Source of the DNA: Acinetobacter sp. ANC 3813
GTDB taxonomy: Bacteria > Pseudomonadota > Gammaproteobacteria > Pseudomonadales > Moraxellaceae
Direction of reading: 5' to 3'
Assembly (NCBI RefSeq): GCF_002135435.1
Contig: NZ_NEGK01000007.1
Span: forward strand, 1 to 64,000
DNA length: 64,000 nucleotides
How positions within the stretch are numbered: position 1 is the stretch's first letter; every line of letters begins with the position of its first letter. Positions 36,902 to 46,499 of the stretch are shown here, piece by piece. A model generated the notes under the pieces. The model was not told the origin of the DNA. It did no database searches and saw only the letters and a list, made by a program, of their open reading frames with translations. The position numbers were made by a program, and so were the translations under genes.

Positions 36902-37588
36902 TTAATCCTCAGGATACTCAAAGCGGTAACCCACACCGTACACTGCCTGAATCCACTCATGGCGGTTGCCTGTTTCGGCTGCATCCGAAATTTTACGGCG
37001 TAGGTTTTTAATATGGCTGTCAATGACACGGTCCGCTACTTCAAAACTGTCTGGGTTGATATGATCCAGCAATTGCGCGCGTGAATACACCTGCCCAACA
37101 TGCTCTAAGAACAATTCCAGCAAACGGAATTCTGTCGGCGTCAAGTTGAGTGACTTTTGCTGATACCAAATACGCTGCTGGCCTTTATCCATACGGAACA
37201 AATCATTGCTTTCCGGTTCTGCCTTACGCTCTAAACGGCGCAGCACGGCCTGTACACGCGCAACCAGCTCTTTCGGGCTGAAGGGTTTGCAGACATAATC
37301 ATCTGCGCCCATATTCAAGCCGAGTACACGGTCAATTTCTTCAGTGCGCGCAGTCACCATAATAATCGGCAAATCAGACTGTTCACGCACCTTGCGGCAC
37401 ATGGTCAAACCATCCATGCGCGGCACCATCAAATCTAAAATCATCAGGCTCGGCTTGCGCTGGCTAAAGCTGTCGTAGGCTTCCTGCCCATCATGAAACA
37501 TGCTGACTTCAAAACCAGCAGCTTCTAAATAATCACGCACCAGTTGTGCAAGTTCTACTTCATCTTCAACCAGCATGATGTGTTTCAT
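36902..37588 (-). CDS. baeR: OmpR-family response regulator BaeR
   Basis: 228-aa regulator: receiver domain with phospho-accepting Asp52 (LMILDLMVPRMDG), acidic pocket VEDE and Lys109-type KPFSPKEL, then a winged-helix DNA-binding domain with the RVIDSHIKNLRRKI recognition region. The sequence resembles the BaeR of Acinetobacter, which controls efflux genes. It follows baeS by 10 nt on the same strand, so the pair is co-transcribed; a terminator follows. Confidence 0.88.
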   Translation of the reverse strand: MKHIMLVEDEVELAQLVRDYLEAAGFEVSMFHDGQEAYDSFSQRKPSLMILDLMVPRMDGLTMCRKVREQSDLPIIMVTARTEEIDRVLGLNMGADDYVCKPFSPKELVARVQAVLRRLERKAEPESNDLFRMDKGQQRIWYQQKSLNLTPTEFRLLELFLEHVGQVYSRAQLLDHINPDSFEVADRVIDSHIKNLRRKISDAAETGNRHEWIQAVYGVGYRFEYPED

Positions 37589-37598
37589 ATCGATTTCC

Positions 37599-39278
37599 TT
37601 AATGTTTCATCTGTTTCGGAAAAGTCAGCTTGCAGCGCAAACCGCCCAATGGTGAATGATCAAAACTCAACTCACCGCCCATCGCTTTCGCCATTTTTAC
37701 CGAGAGCGCCAAGCCCAATCCTGTACCGCCTGTTGCACGTGTACGCGAATCATCTACACGGTAAAAACGTTCACCTAAGCGCGCCAGCTGTGCATCGCTT
37801 AAACTGTACGGGCTGTCATCGACATATACCGTCCAATGCGAGGCAGTCTGTTCGCTATGTACATGAACTTGCCCGCCCTTTTCCGTATAGCGGATGCTGT
37901 TGCCCAGCAAGTTCACCATAATTTGCTTAAAGCGGTCTATATCTAATTGTAATACAGCGCCTTGGCCTTCTGCAGAAACACTTAAACCTGCCTGATCAAA
38001 CTTCGGCTTAAAGTTTTCCATTTCCTGCAAAATGGTTTCCCAAGGATTCATCTCAGTCATGTAGCATTGCAGCTGCTGCGCTTCGGCCTGCGCTAAATCC
38101 GCCAAATCTTTGGTCAGTTTTTTCAGGCTGTTCACTTGGCCCAGCATAGAGGCAAAATGTTCAGGCGTAGGCTTACGAATACCGTCCTGCATGGCCTCAA
38201 TTTGCGCCTGCAGCACTGCCAGCGGCGTTTTCAGCTCATGTGAGGTATCCGCCACCCATTGACGGCGAGAAGTTTCATGCTGATCCAAAATCACTGCCAG
38301 CTGATTCAGCTCATTGGATAAATCACCCAATTCATCGTTACGGTTCACCGTTACTTGATGCTGATAATTGCCCTTAGTCAACTCCCGCGTACCATTTAGC
38401 AGGCGCTGAATCGGGGTTTTAAAATAGGTCGCCAGCAATAAAGACACCAGCAAACTCGCCAGAATAGATAAGCCGTAAACCAGCAGCAAATAGCGCTTTT
38501 GATTGCTGAAAAAGTTAATGCTGATAGCATCATCCTGATCCAGCACAGGTTTGAGGCCTAAATAGCCGACCACTTGATTTTTAACGATAATCGGACGGTA
38601 AGAAATCTGCTCGTCCGTCGGTTCACCCACCACAAACTGATGTTTGGCGTCATATAAAGATAAACGGGAGCTTAAGCCCAAGCGGTCAGGCATTTGTATA
38701 AATTGCTTTTTGCCATTGGGATTGGCTTGATTGACAGGCGGACGCTCGCCTTTCTTGGCGTCTTTCGGATCTATAGGCCTGAAAACATTTTGATTGGAAC
38801 TCAGCGGAAATTTCAAACCATCAAAGGGCTGAAAAGCTGTCGGTAAATTCTTTTCAATAAATTTGAGATCTTCTGTCTTGTCAGCATTCAGCGCCTCGCT
38901 AGAAGCATTCATTGCAGCGCCTGCCGCCACCAAAGAATGCTCTTTAAAATAGCGCTGCTGCAGCGCAATATCATATTGACGGCGCAGCCACCAGCGTGAC
39001 AGGCGGTCATAATCATCAGGGCCTGCCTGCCCTTCAATCTGCAGAATTTGCGCCTGAATCGCATTGCCCCAATCATGATAGACATCATAAACGTCCGCCA
39101 AGTTGCCAATCAGCCCATCCAGCTTCTGCATTTCAACATCAGCAACATATTGGGTAAAATTACGCTGCATATTCCAATGAAGCACGCCTAAGCTGACCGT
39201 AGTGATGAGCAAAGTCGTCAGCAATACCGTCAAAAATAAACGTAAGGCAATAGGCACACGGCGAATATTCAAAAGCAC
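37599..39278 (-). CDS. baeS: sensor histidine kinase BaeS
   Basis: 559-aa inner-membrane kinase: transmembrane segment (about residues 12-32), a long periplasmic sensor domain to about 245, second transmembrane segment (about 255-278), HAMP, HisKA with phospho-accepting His in DTSHELKTPLAVL and an ATPase domain with NLLGNSIRYT and GGTGLGLAL. The sensor is longer than in E. coli BaeS (467 aa), with a Lys/Asp/Pro-rich region. The start seems to be GTG at 39278. It signals to BaeR; divergent to it lies a Spy-like lipoprotein gene. Confidence 0.85.
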   Translation of the reverse strand: MLLNIRRVPIALRLFLTVLLTTLLITTVSLGVLHWNMQRNFTQYVADVEMQKLDGLIGNLADVYDVYHDWGNAIQAQILQIEGQAGPDDYDRLSRWWLRRQYDIALQQRYFKEHSLVAAGAAMNASSEALNADKTEDLKFIEKNLPTAFQPFDGLKFPLSSNQNVFRPIDPKDAKKGERPPVNQANPNGKKQFIQMPDRLGLSSRLSLYDAKHQFVVGEPTDEQISYRPIIVKNQVVGYLGLKPVLDQDDAISINFFSNQKRYLLLVYGLSILASLLVSLLLATYFKTPIQRLLNGTRELTKGNYQHQVTVNRNDELGDLSNELNQLAVILDQHETSRRQWVADTSHELKTPLAVLQAQIEAMQDGIRKPTPEHFASMLGQVNSLKKLTKDLADLAQAEAQQLQCYMTEMNPWETILQEMENFKPKFDQAGLSVSAEGQGAVLQLDIDRFKQIMVNLLGNSIRYTEKGGQVHVHSEQTASHWTVYVDDSPYSLSDAQLARLGERFYRVDDSRTRATGGTGLGLALSVKMAKAMGGELSFDHSPLGGLRCKLTFPKQMKH

Positions 39279-39407
39279 AACTCAATTTTTCTTCTCTATG
39301 GAATATTGTAGCGAACCCTGAATTAAAAAACTCTCCATTGTTTCTACATCTTTATTATTTAATCTTATCAGCATCAAAGAATATGCTTTCCCATGCTGGA
39401 GATTCAA

Positions 39408-40046
39408 ATGAAACAGATGACAAAAATAGCTTTAGCAACTGCCGGCATTTTATCTATGGGCGCATTGACTGCCTGTCAATCGACTAATACTGTAACTGCC
39501 AAAGATGCAGACCAGCCTCAAAGAATGCATGGTCACAAATATGATCGCATGAGCCCAGAACAGCGTGAGCAAATGAAACAAATGCGCGCTGAACAAAAAG
39601 CGGTGATGTCTCAAATTAAAACTGCATGCGATGGCAAAGCTGCTGGCGCGGCTGTGCAAATCAAAGCGGGTGAAAAAACCATTGATGGCACATGCGCGAT
39701 GGTTTTTAAAATGGATAAACAAAAACGCGGTGAATTTAAAGGCCAGCGCGGTGATATGAAAGGCCACCGAGACGGCGAACGCGGTCAATTCCGCACAGGC
39801 CATATGCAGCGCGGCGAACCAATGACTGATGCGCAGCGTGCTGAATTAACCAAACAGTTTGATCAGCGTTTAGCAGAACGCCAAGCGAAACAGCAAGCCA
39901 TTGCTAAGGCCTGCCAAGGCAAAACCTCAGGCACTGCCGTACAAATCAAAGCAGGCGCGCAAACGCTTGACGGCAAATGTGAAGTCCGCTTCCAGCCTAA
40001 AATGCCAGTTCAGTCTGCAGCTCCTGCTCCAGCCAAAGCCGCATAA
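39408..40046 (+). CDS. Spy/CpxP-like lipoprotein with an internal duplication
   Basis: 212-aa periplasmic lipoprotein (lipobox LTAC, Cys23) from the ATG at 39408, which follows GGAG. Two homologous units are visible, at about residues 48-100 and 139-195: each opens with an LTxxQ-like helix (MSPEQREQM; MTDAQRAEL), continues through a charged amphipathic helix and ends with a conserved AC.GK...AVQIKAG...(I/L)DG.C stretch holding two cysteines. A Gly/Arg/Lys-rich linker with repeated HMRG-like motifs lies between. The LTxxQ pattern is the mark of Spy/CpxP chaperones. The gene is divergent from baeSR, whose E. coli counterpart induces spy, so regulation by BaeR is inferred. Confidence 0.75.
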   Translation: MKQMTKIALATAGILSMGALTACQSTNTVTAKDADQPQRMHGHKYDRMSPEQREQMKQMRAEQKAVMSQIKTACDGKAAGAAVQIKAGEKTIDGTCAMVFKMDKQKRGEFKGQRGDMKGHRDGERGQFRTGHMQRGEPMTDAQRAELTKQFDQRLAERQAKQQAIAKACQGKTSGTAVQIKAGAQTLDGKCEVRFQPKMPVQSAAPAPAKAA

Positions 40047-40347
40047 TGATTCTTTAGCTTAAAACTGAAAAGGCGCACATTGCGCCTTTTTTATTGGACA
40101 TAACTTTTTACGATTCTTGACTATTTGTGTCGTTCAATTTTGCGCAAAAGCGTTTACACTCAACGCACTTAGCATTTTCAAACTATAAATCTTTGACTTT
40201 ACAGTCACTAAGAAAACACCTAGAAAAGCTTGTACCTTATTAGAAGATGTTGCACGATTAAGCCATTCCAATACCGTGTCATTGAAGACACGTTTTTTAC
40301 GTTTATTAGGATTATAAGCTGGTTAAACCAGTATTGAGGAAAACGAT
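40047..40347 (+). other. 301-nt gap before the first acyl-CoA dehydrogenase gene
   Basis: After the terminator at 40068-40093 the stretch is AT-rich, with a GCGCAAAAGCG palindromic fragment near 40141, and holds the presumed promoter of the acyl-CoA dehydrogenase gene. I see no ORF or RNA gene in it. Confidence 0.4.
40068..40093 (+). terminator. rho-independent terminator after the Spy-like gene
   Basis: Stem AAAAGGCGCA / TGCGCCTTTT with CAT loop and T run. Confidence 0.88.
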
Positions 40348-42150
40348 ATGCCACAATACAAAGCGCCCTTACGTGATATGCAATTCGTTCTGCATGAATT
40401 ATTAAATGCGGAAGAACATTATGCAAAACTCCCTGCATTCCAAGAAACCGTAAGTCGCGAGCTGGTTGATCAATATTTAGAAGCTGGCGCAGATTTCTGT
40501 GAAAACGAATTATCTCCATTAAACCAAGTGGGCGACCGTGAAGGCTGTACTTGGAATGATGGCGTTGTAACAACACCAACAGGCTTTAAAGCGGCTTATG
40601 ACAAATATGTTGAGCTAGGCTTTCCATCTCTTTCTGTTCCAGAAGAACACGGCGGTCAAGGCTTGCCGGGTTCTTTAGGCACAGCAATTTCTGAAATGGT
40701 TGGCTCTGCAAACTGGGCTTGGGGCATGTACCCTGGCCTTTCTCACGGTGCGGTGCGTACTGTAGAACACCACGGTGATGCTGAACAAAAAGCAACATAT
40801 TTGCCAAAATTGGTATCTGGCGAATGGACAGGCACCATGTGCTTAACAGAATCTCATGCAGGTTCTGACCTTGGCATTATCCGCACTAAAGCTGAACCAA
40901 ATGCTGACGGCAGCTTCGCGATTACTGGCGAGAAAATCTTTATCTCTGCTGGCGAGCACGACATGGCGGATAACATTATCCACATCGTTCTTGCTCGTCT
41001 TCCTGGCGCGCCTAAAGGCACTAAAGGCATTTCGCTGTTTATCGTTCCAAAATTCAATGTGAATGCTGACGGTTCAATCGGCGAACGCAATGCTGTGCGC
41101 TGCGGTTCAATCGAACACAAAATGGGTATTCATGGCAACGCAACTTGCGTCATCAATTTTGACAACGCAAAAGGCTTCCTGATTGGCCCTGAAAACCGCG
41201 GCTTAAACGCAATGTTCACATTCATGAACACAGCGCGTATCGGCACTGCAGTTCAAGGCTTAACAGCATCTGAATCTTCTTTCCAAGGCGCGCTTGCGTA
41301 TGCGAAAGACCGTTTGGCAATGCGTTCACTTTCAGGCCCGAAAGCGCCAGAAAAAGAAGCGGATCCAATCATTGTTCACCCTGCTGTACGCAACATGTTG
41401 ATGACGCAAAAATCATTTGCTGAAGGCGGCCGTGCATTGGTTTACTTCCTGTCTCAATATGCAGACATCGTAGAGCAAGGCGCAACTGAAGAAGAACGTA
41501 AAGCGGCAGACAGCATGCTTTCTCTGCTCACACCAATTGCTAAAGCGTTCTTAACTGAAACGGGTTCTGAATCTGCAAAACATGGCGTTCAAGTGTTTGG
41601 CGGCCACGGCTTCATTTCAGAGCACGGCATGGAGCAAATTGTACGTGATACACGTATCTCTTGCTTATACGAAGGCACAACTGAAATTCAAGCCATTGAC
41701 TTGTTAGGCCGTAAAGTTTTGGGTACTCAAGGCGCAATGCTGAAAGATTTCACCAAGATGATCCACAAATTATGTGAAGCAAACAAAGACAACGCTGCAA
41801 TGCAAGAATTTGTTGAGCCGCTAGCTGCGCTAAACAAAGAATGGGGCGACCTAACCATGCAGATTGGTATGAAAGCAATGCAGAACCCTGAAGAAGTGGG
41901 CGCTGCTGCGGTTGATTACCTGTACTTCTCTGGCTATGTAACACTTGCTTACCTATGGGCTCGCATGGCCTTAGTAGCGCAGGAAACTTTGGCTGCCGGT
42001 ACAACTGACGTTGACTTCTACAATGCAAAAGTTACGACTGCCCGTTTCTACTTCAAGAAAATCTTGCCGCGCGTTCGCTCTCATGTAGACGTGATTGCTG
42101 GCGGTGTAGAACCGTTGATGACATTGGATGCAGAACATTTCGCATTCTAA
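40348..42150 (+). CDS. acyl-CoA dehydrogenase (600-aa, extended N- and C-domains)
   Basis: FAD enzyme oxidising acyl-CoA to enoyl-CoA in beta-oxidation. The 600-aa length and the start MPQYKAPLRDM are those of the subgroup with the AcylCoA_DH_N extension and the AcylCoA_dehyd_C end, distinct from short 380-aa dehydrogenases. The flavin segment is GTMCLTESHAGSD, with the GAPKGTKGISLFIVP region, and the catalytic Glu is in CLYEGTTEIQAID. A second gene of the same type follows after 191 nt on the same strand. Chain-length preference cannot be read from sequence. Confidence 0.92.
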   Translation: MPQYKAPLRDMQFVLHELLNAEEHYAKLPAFQETVSRELVDQYLEAGADFCENELSPLNQVGDREGCTWNDGVVTTPTGFKAAYDKYVELGFPSLSVPEEHGGQGLPGSLGTAISEMVGSANWAWGMYPGLSHGAVRTVEHHGDAEQKATYLPKLVSGEWTGTMCLTESHAGSDLGIIRTKAEPNADGSFAITGEKIFISAGEHDMADNIIHIVLARLPGAPKGTKGISLFIVPKFNVNADGSIGERNAVRCGSIEHKMGIHGNATCVINFDNAKGFLIGPENRGLNAMFTFMNTARIGTAVQGLTASESSFQGALAYAKDRLAMRSLSGPKAPEKEADPIIVHPAVRNMLMTQKSFAEGGRALVYFLSQYADIVEQGATEEERKAADSMLSLLTPIAKAFLTETGSESAKHGVQVFGGHGFISEHGMEQIVRDTRISCLYEGTTEIQAIDLLGRKVLGTQGAMLKDFTKMIHKLCEANKDNAAMQEFVEPLAALNKEWGDLTMQIGMKAMQNPEEVGAAAVDYLYFSGYVTLAYLWARMALVAQETLAAGTTDVDFYNAKVTTARFYFKKILPRVRSHVDVIAGGVEPLMTLDAEHFAF

Positions 42151-42203
42151 TTTGAATATCTAAATCATATTCAAAAAGTTGTACTCAACAGTACAGAAAT
42201 AGA

Positions 42204-42236
42204 GAAAGGACGGTCATAGCTTTGGCAGTCCTTTTT
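42204..42236 (+). terminator. probable terminator between the two acyl-CoA dehydrogenase genes
   Basis: Stem AAAGGAC / GTCCTTT around a long loop, then a T run. Weaker than the other terminators here. Confidence 0.5.
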
Positions 42237-42341
42237 CTTTATAAAGACATCAGCATTTATATTTTTGCCCGCTAAAAGCTTACGCTTTCAAGCTTTAGAA
42301 GCAATCAACCGAATTGAATCAAAAAATAAACAGGTGACACT

Positions 42342-44123
42342 ATGCCAATTTATAACGCGCCGCTTGCAGATATGAAATTCATCTTGAATGATGTATTCAA
42401 TGCAGAACAATTCTGGCAAAACAACGAAAACTTAGCGCATGTGGATGCCGCAACTGCTGAAGCGATTCTTGAAGAAATGGCAAAGTTTGCGCAAAACGTT
42501 ACCCTTCCAATCAACCGTACAGGTGATGAAGAAGGCGCGTCTATCAGCAACGGCAATGTAACAACTCCTGCTGGCTTTAAAGAAGCATTTAAGCAATATG
42601 CTGAAGGCGGCTGGATTGGCCTAGCCGCAGATGAAGAATGGGGCGGTCAAGGCATGCCAAAAATGCTGACTGTGCTTGCAGACGAAATGCTGTTCGCAAC
42701 CAACCCATCATTCATGCTCTACCCGCTTCTTTCTGTAGGCGCTGGCATGGCGTTAAACAGCTATGCATCGCAAGAGCAAAAAGAAACGTATCTGCCAAAA
42801 ATGTACACTGGCGAATGGTCTGGCACCATGTGCTTAACTGAACCGCATGCAGGTACAGACTTAGGCATTATTAAAACCAAAGCTGAACGCAATGAAGACG
42901 GCACCTACAATATTACAGGTACAAAAATCTTCATTACTGGCGGTGACCACGACCTGTCTGAAAACATCATTCACTTGGTATTGGCAAAAACGCCTGATGC
43001 GCCTGCAGGTTCACGCGGTATTTCGCTCTTCATCGTGCCAAAATTCATTGTCAATGCGGACGGTTCTTTAGGTGAGCGCAACCCTGCTGGCCCAGGTTCT
43101 ATTGAACACAAAATGGGGATTAAAGCGTCTGCAACTTGCGTGATGAACTTTGACGGCGCCAAAGGCTACCTTGTTGGTAAAGAGAACGAAGGCCTTGCAG
43201 CGATGTTCGTCATGATGAACTACGAACGTCTGTCTATGGGTATTCAAGGCCTAGGCGCTTCTGAATTCGCTTATCAAAATGCTGCACAATATGCGACTGA
43301 CCGCCTGCAAGGCCGCAGCGCATCTGGCGTTCAATCACCGAGCAAACCAGCGGACAGCATCTTAGTTCATGGTGATGTACGCCGTATGCTGTTAAATGTA
43401 CGTGCAAACAATGAAGCATCTCGTGCATTTGCGGTATATGTAGGTCAGCAGCTGGACATCACCAAATTCTCGACTGATGCTGAAGCCGTGAAAGCAGCCA
43501 ACAACCGTGTTGCACTATTAACGCCTATTGCTAAAGCTTATTTAACAGATACTGCATTCCAAGCAACGCTTGATGCGCAAATGTGCTTTGGCGGCCACGG
43601 CTTTATCCGTGAATGGGGTATGGAACAATGTGTACGTGACTTGCGTATTGCGCAAATTTACGAAGGCACCAACGGCGTTCAGTCTCAAGATTTGATTGGC
43701 CGTAAAACCATTAAGTGCAATGGTGAATTCATTGCAGAATACATCCAAGAAATCCGTGATTTTGCCAATGGTTTAGATGCAAGCCTAAACTTTATTAAAG
43801 ATGCCACTTTAGATGCAGCTGCAGAAGTAGAATCTGTGACTCAATATGTACTGGAAGCAGCACGTGAAAATGCAGAATTCTCTAACTCTGCAGCGGTTGA
43901 TTACCTGCATGCTGTAGGTCTATTGAGCTTTGCTTATATGTTTGCGCGCATTGCCAATGCAGCCAAAGACAAAGATGGCGAGTTCTACCAAAACAAACTT
44001 GCATTAACCATGTATTTTACTCAACGCGTTCTTCCTGAACTTGCGCTGCGTATTGCAAAAGTGAAAGCAGGTTCTGAAGTGATTATGAACTTCTCTGAAG
44101 ATTACTTTACCAATCAGGCTTAA
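42342..44123 (+). CDS. acyl-CoA dehydrogenase, tandem paralog
   Basis: 593-aa enzyme of the same architecture as the gene at 40348: start MPIYNAPLADM, flavin segment GTMCLTEPHAGTD, and catalytic Glu in QIYEGTNGVQSQDL. The two proteins share most motifs but differ in the substrate-pocket regions, so different chain lengths or branched substrates are plausible. An AGGTGACA ribosome site precedes the ATG. It ends at a terminator facing the Hint-domain gene. Confidence 0.92.
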   Translation: MPIYNAPLADMKFILNDVFNAEQFWQNNENLAHVDAATAEAILEEMAKFAQNVTLPINRTGDEEGASISNGNVTTPAGFKEAFKQYAEGGWIGLAADEEWGGQGMPKMLTVLADEMLFATNPSFMLYPLLSVGAGMALNSYASQEQKETYLPKMYTGEWSGTMCLTEPHAGTDLGIIKTKAERNEDGTYNITGTKIFITGGDHDLSENIIHLVLAKTPDAPAGSRGISLFIVPKFIVNADGSLGERNPAGPGSIEHKMGIKASATCVMNFDGAKGYLVGKENEGLAAMFVMMNYERLSMGIQGLGASEFAYQNAAQYATDRLQGRSASGVQSPSKPADSILVHGDVRRMLLNVRANNEASRAFAVYVGQQLDITKFSTDAEAVKAANNRVALLTPIAKAYLTDTAFQATLDAQMCFGGHGFIREWGMEQCVRDLRIAQIYEGTNGVQSQDLIGRKTIKCNGEFIAEYIQEIRDFANGLDASLNFIKDATLDAAAEVESVTQYVLEAARENAEFSNSAAVDYLHAVGLLSFAYMFARIANAAKDKDGEFYQNKLALTMYFTQRVLPELALRIAKVKAGSEVIMNFSEDYFTNQA

Positions 44124-44143
44124 TGCTTTATAGATTGTAAAAG

Positions 44144-44174
44144 AAAAAACGCTCGATAATTCGGGCGTTTTTTT
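44144..44174. terminator. terminator between the acyl-CoA dehydrogenase and Hint genes
   Basis: Stem AAAACGCTCGA / TCGGGCGTTTT (one mismatch) with a T run; convergent genes on either side. Confidence 0.8.
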
Positions 44175-44189
44175 ATAGAAATTTTTAAT

Positions 44190-45106
44190 TTAATGTTCAA
44201 TATTCGTTTTGGCGCCAGCACATTGATGCACCCAAATACCATACTCTCCAACAAAGTAAGTATGTGTATTTTCAACCTCTAAGTTATAAACAGTTGTGGT
44301 GACATAGCCTTCACCCTCATCCCATTGTATAGTTTCAGGATTTACCCAATCGCCCTGACTAAAGCCATGAAAATGCGCATTCGCTCGGTCTTCCTCAGGA
44401 AGTTGCGCAAGTAAATCTTCTTTCCAATGGGTATTTTTACTATATAACTTGCTTAAATTTGGATTATTTTTTATGGTCTCATGCCATGAAATGATATTAC
44501 CTGTAAGTAAATCTACAGGTATTCCATAAGCACTCGACTCAGAACCATAATATGGCATCATGCCTACATTGGTGTCAGCAGTAGTATAAATTTGCGCATG
44601 AGGTTTAACATTATATCCTTCAAAATTAAGACTATATTTATTCCCATCTTTGTCTACAACTACATCTTGATCAGTAATTTGCTGAGCAGTAACCCAGCCC
44701 TTTTTGTCGACCCAAAATGGATGTTCAGGAGTAACTATTAATTGTACTGAAGGTAATGCAATACCATTCAAATTAAATTTGGCTAATACCTCTTTTTTAA
44801 TTTTTCTTGCTTCAAAGAAATCTATTTCAGGATCAATCCAATATCTTAAATTCACAAAAACTACAGGTTGACTTTCGATTTTTATCACTTTTGTTACTGC
44901 TTGATAACTTTGATGCCCTGTTATTGGATCTGCACTATGAACTCGCTCCCCGATTTGGATATCTTGTATCTGTACTAAACCTCGTTCAGCATGAACCAAA
45001 GTACCACCGACAAAACAAGTATGATTGAGTTTATCTAAAACCGTTTTTTTTGATTGTCCTTCGCCAAGCGATCATTATTCTGTTGTTCTAATTCTTTTTT
45101 AAGCAT
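44190..45106 (-). pseudogene. Hint-domain protein, frameshifted orphan of a polymorphic toxin
   Basis: The main frame (269 codons from 44999) is a Hint (hedgehog/intein) domain: IGERVHSADPITG, TPEHPFWV, and the closing VYNLEVENTHTYFVGEYGIWVH. The domain really begins before the first ATG, at CFVGGTLVHAERG with the catalytic Cys, read from about 45021. A preceding coding-like stretch from the ATG at 45106 (MLKKELEQQNNDRLAKD) is in another frame and runs into a stop at 45035; the two frames would join at the 8-A run at 45044-45051 if it held one more A. The C-terminal residue of the fold is Gln (VHQC) where Asn is usual, and only ten residues follow, so no toxin part remains. About 90 extra residues sit inside the Hint domain. 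It is either a dead remnant or a slippage-controlled gene. Confidence 0.7.
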
Positions 45107-45214
45107 CTGATTTAAATCCAGTAAATATATATTTAAAATAAAATTAACAGAATTTTATGAATAAAAATAGCGCTATTTCTAGTCATGAAATTCTGTTAAA
45201 TACACCAAGGCATT

Positions 45215-45844
45215 TTATGATTTAGGATAATAATTCCGCACCGAATCTGCCATTTCAGGATGCTCATTTTCCAAAGCCATTGCTACCTTTTCAGCATCTA
45301 CAGCACTGCGGTTTTGACTGACTTTAAACTTACCCACAATTGAGTCTATTTCGATTTCTATCGCCACAATTTTTTCTAGCTGTTCTTGAATAAAATCTTC
45401 AGGTGCATCACCCATTTTCCATGGTACAGCTTGAGTCGCTTCATGCGTACGTGTGAGTCGCGCCACAACACCGCGTAAATATTTATCATCATCAATTTTA
45501 CGTATCATGCCTTTGACATGGACTACACGATAATTCCAAGTGGGTACAACCCGATGATGTTCTTGTTTCCCTTCATACCAATTTGGCGAAATATAAGCTT
45601 GATCTGCATGAAAAATCACATAAACCGATCGCTCATTTTCCAGCAACCTAAATAAGGGGTTGGCTTTAGCAATATGTCCGCGAAGCATCCCCTTAGCGCC
45701 TGCTGAACGATCCAGTTCCAGCGGAATATGATTGGCTTCAATGTCTCCATCAAACACCACCATTACACTGGCTAATGGATGCGCCTCAATGCAGTCAAAC
45801 AGCTCCGTTTAATCGTCCTGCTGAAAATGAGTCGGCAAATACAT
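45215..45844 (-). pseudogene. PaiB-family FMN-binding regulator/reductase, disrupted by a stop codon
   Basis: Read from the ATG at 45844 the frame starts MYLPTHFQQDD and then meets TAA at 45809-45811 (codon 12); beyond it the same frame continues to 45215 with a complete PaiB-like protein (EANHIPLEL, ISPNWYEGKQEHHRVVPTWNYRVVHVKG, ATQAVPWKMGDAP). PaiB proteins are about 205 aa, matching 209 codons here if the stop is ignored. A restart at the ATG at 45763 would give 182 aa without the first beta strand. The intact C-terminal part suggests a recent nonsense mutation. Confidence 0.85.
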
Positions 45845-45993
45845 TTTATTTTTCTCAAACTGGCTAAAACTCAAACAACATAGCATTAAAAAACATGATT
45901 TTTATATTAAAAAATCATCTTATTCTATTCATGTGCATGAAATTTGCTTATGTTTAAATGAATGAAAACCGTAAAGATAAATAGGAGGACTGC

Positions 45994-46491
45994 ATGACCC
46001 ACCGTGATCCCAAGATTGAAAAAATAGAAACCCTCCTCGACCGTTTTGGCAACCTTGCCGTAGAAAGCTTTCACTACATCGCATTATTTATTATTGGCTG
46101 TATGGTCATTTGGTCTGCTGGCCATACCGTATTTGAAATACTAACGGTTAAGCGATTTGCGACCATTGACGATATTCTCTTGCTGTTTATTTATTTAGAA
46201 CTGGGTGCCATGGTCGGCATTTACTTTAAAACCAACCACATGCCTGTGCGTTTTTTAATTTATATTGCCATTACCGCGCTGACCCGCCTGCTGATTTCAG
46301 ATATCCAGCACGACCATAAAGCGGATATGGATTTGGTGATTATTACAGGTTCTATTTTAATTATGGCTTTTGCAATTTTAGTGGTGCGCTACGCGTCTTG
46401 GACTTTTCCATCTGTAATACGTGATAAGCACTCTGATAAGCCGCTGCCAGAAGACAAAACACCGCGTCCGCAAGATGATGAACTTGCTTAA
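45994..46491 (+). CDS. PsiE-family membrane protein
   Basis: 165-aa inner-membrane protein with four hydrophobic segments (about residues 24-46, 55-75, 83-101 and 113-131), including the family features RFGNLAVESFHYIALFIIG and LGAMVGIYFKTNHMPVRFLIY. PsiE is known as phosphate-starvation inducible in E. coli; its task is not settled. A strong AGGAGGA site precedes the ATG. A Pro/Asp-rich tail ends the protein. Confidence 0.85.
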   Translation: MTHRDPKIEKIETLLDRFGNLAVESFHYIALFIIGCMVIWSAGHTVFEILTVKRFATIDDILLLFIYLELGAMVGIYFKTNHMPVRFLIYIAITALTRLLISDIQHDHKADMDLVIITGSILIMAFAILVVRYASWTFPSVIRDKHSDKPLPEDKTPRPQDDELA

Positions 46492-46499
46492 TGTATTAA

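Noticed and set aside
44190..44999. Intact full-length toxin gene
   Set aside because: The frame begins after the catalytic Cys, the delivery part is missing and no toxin domain follows the Hint domain.
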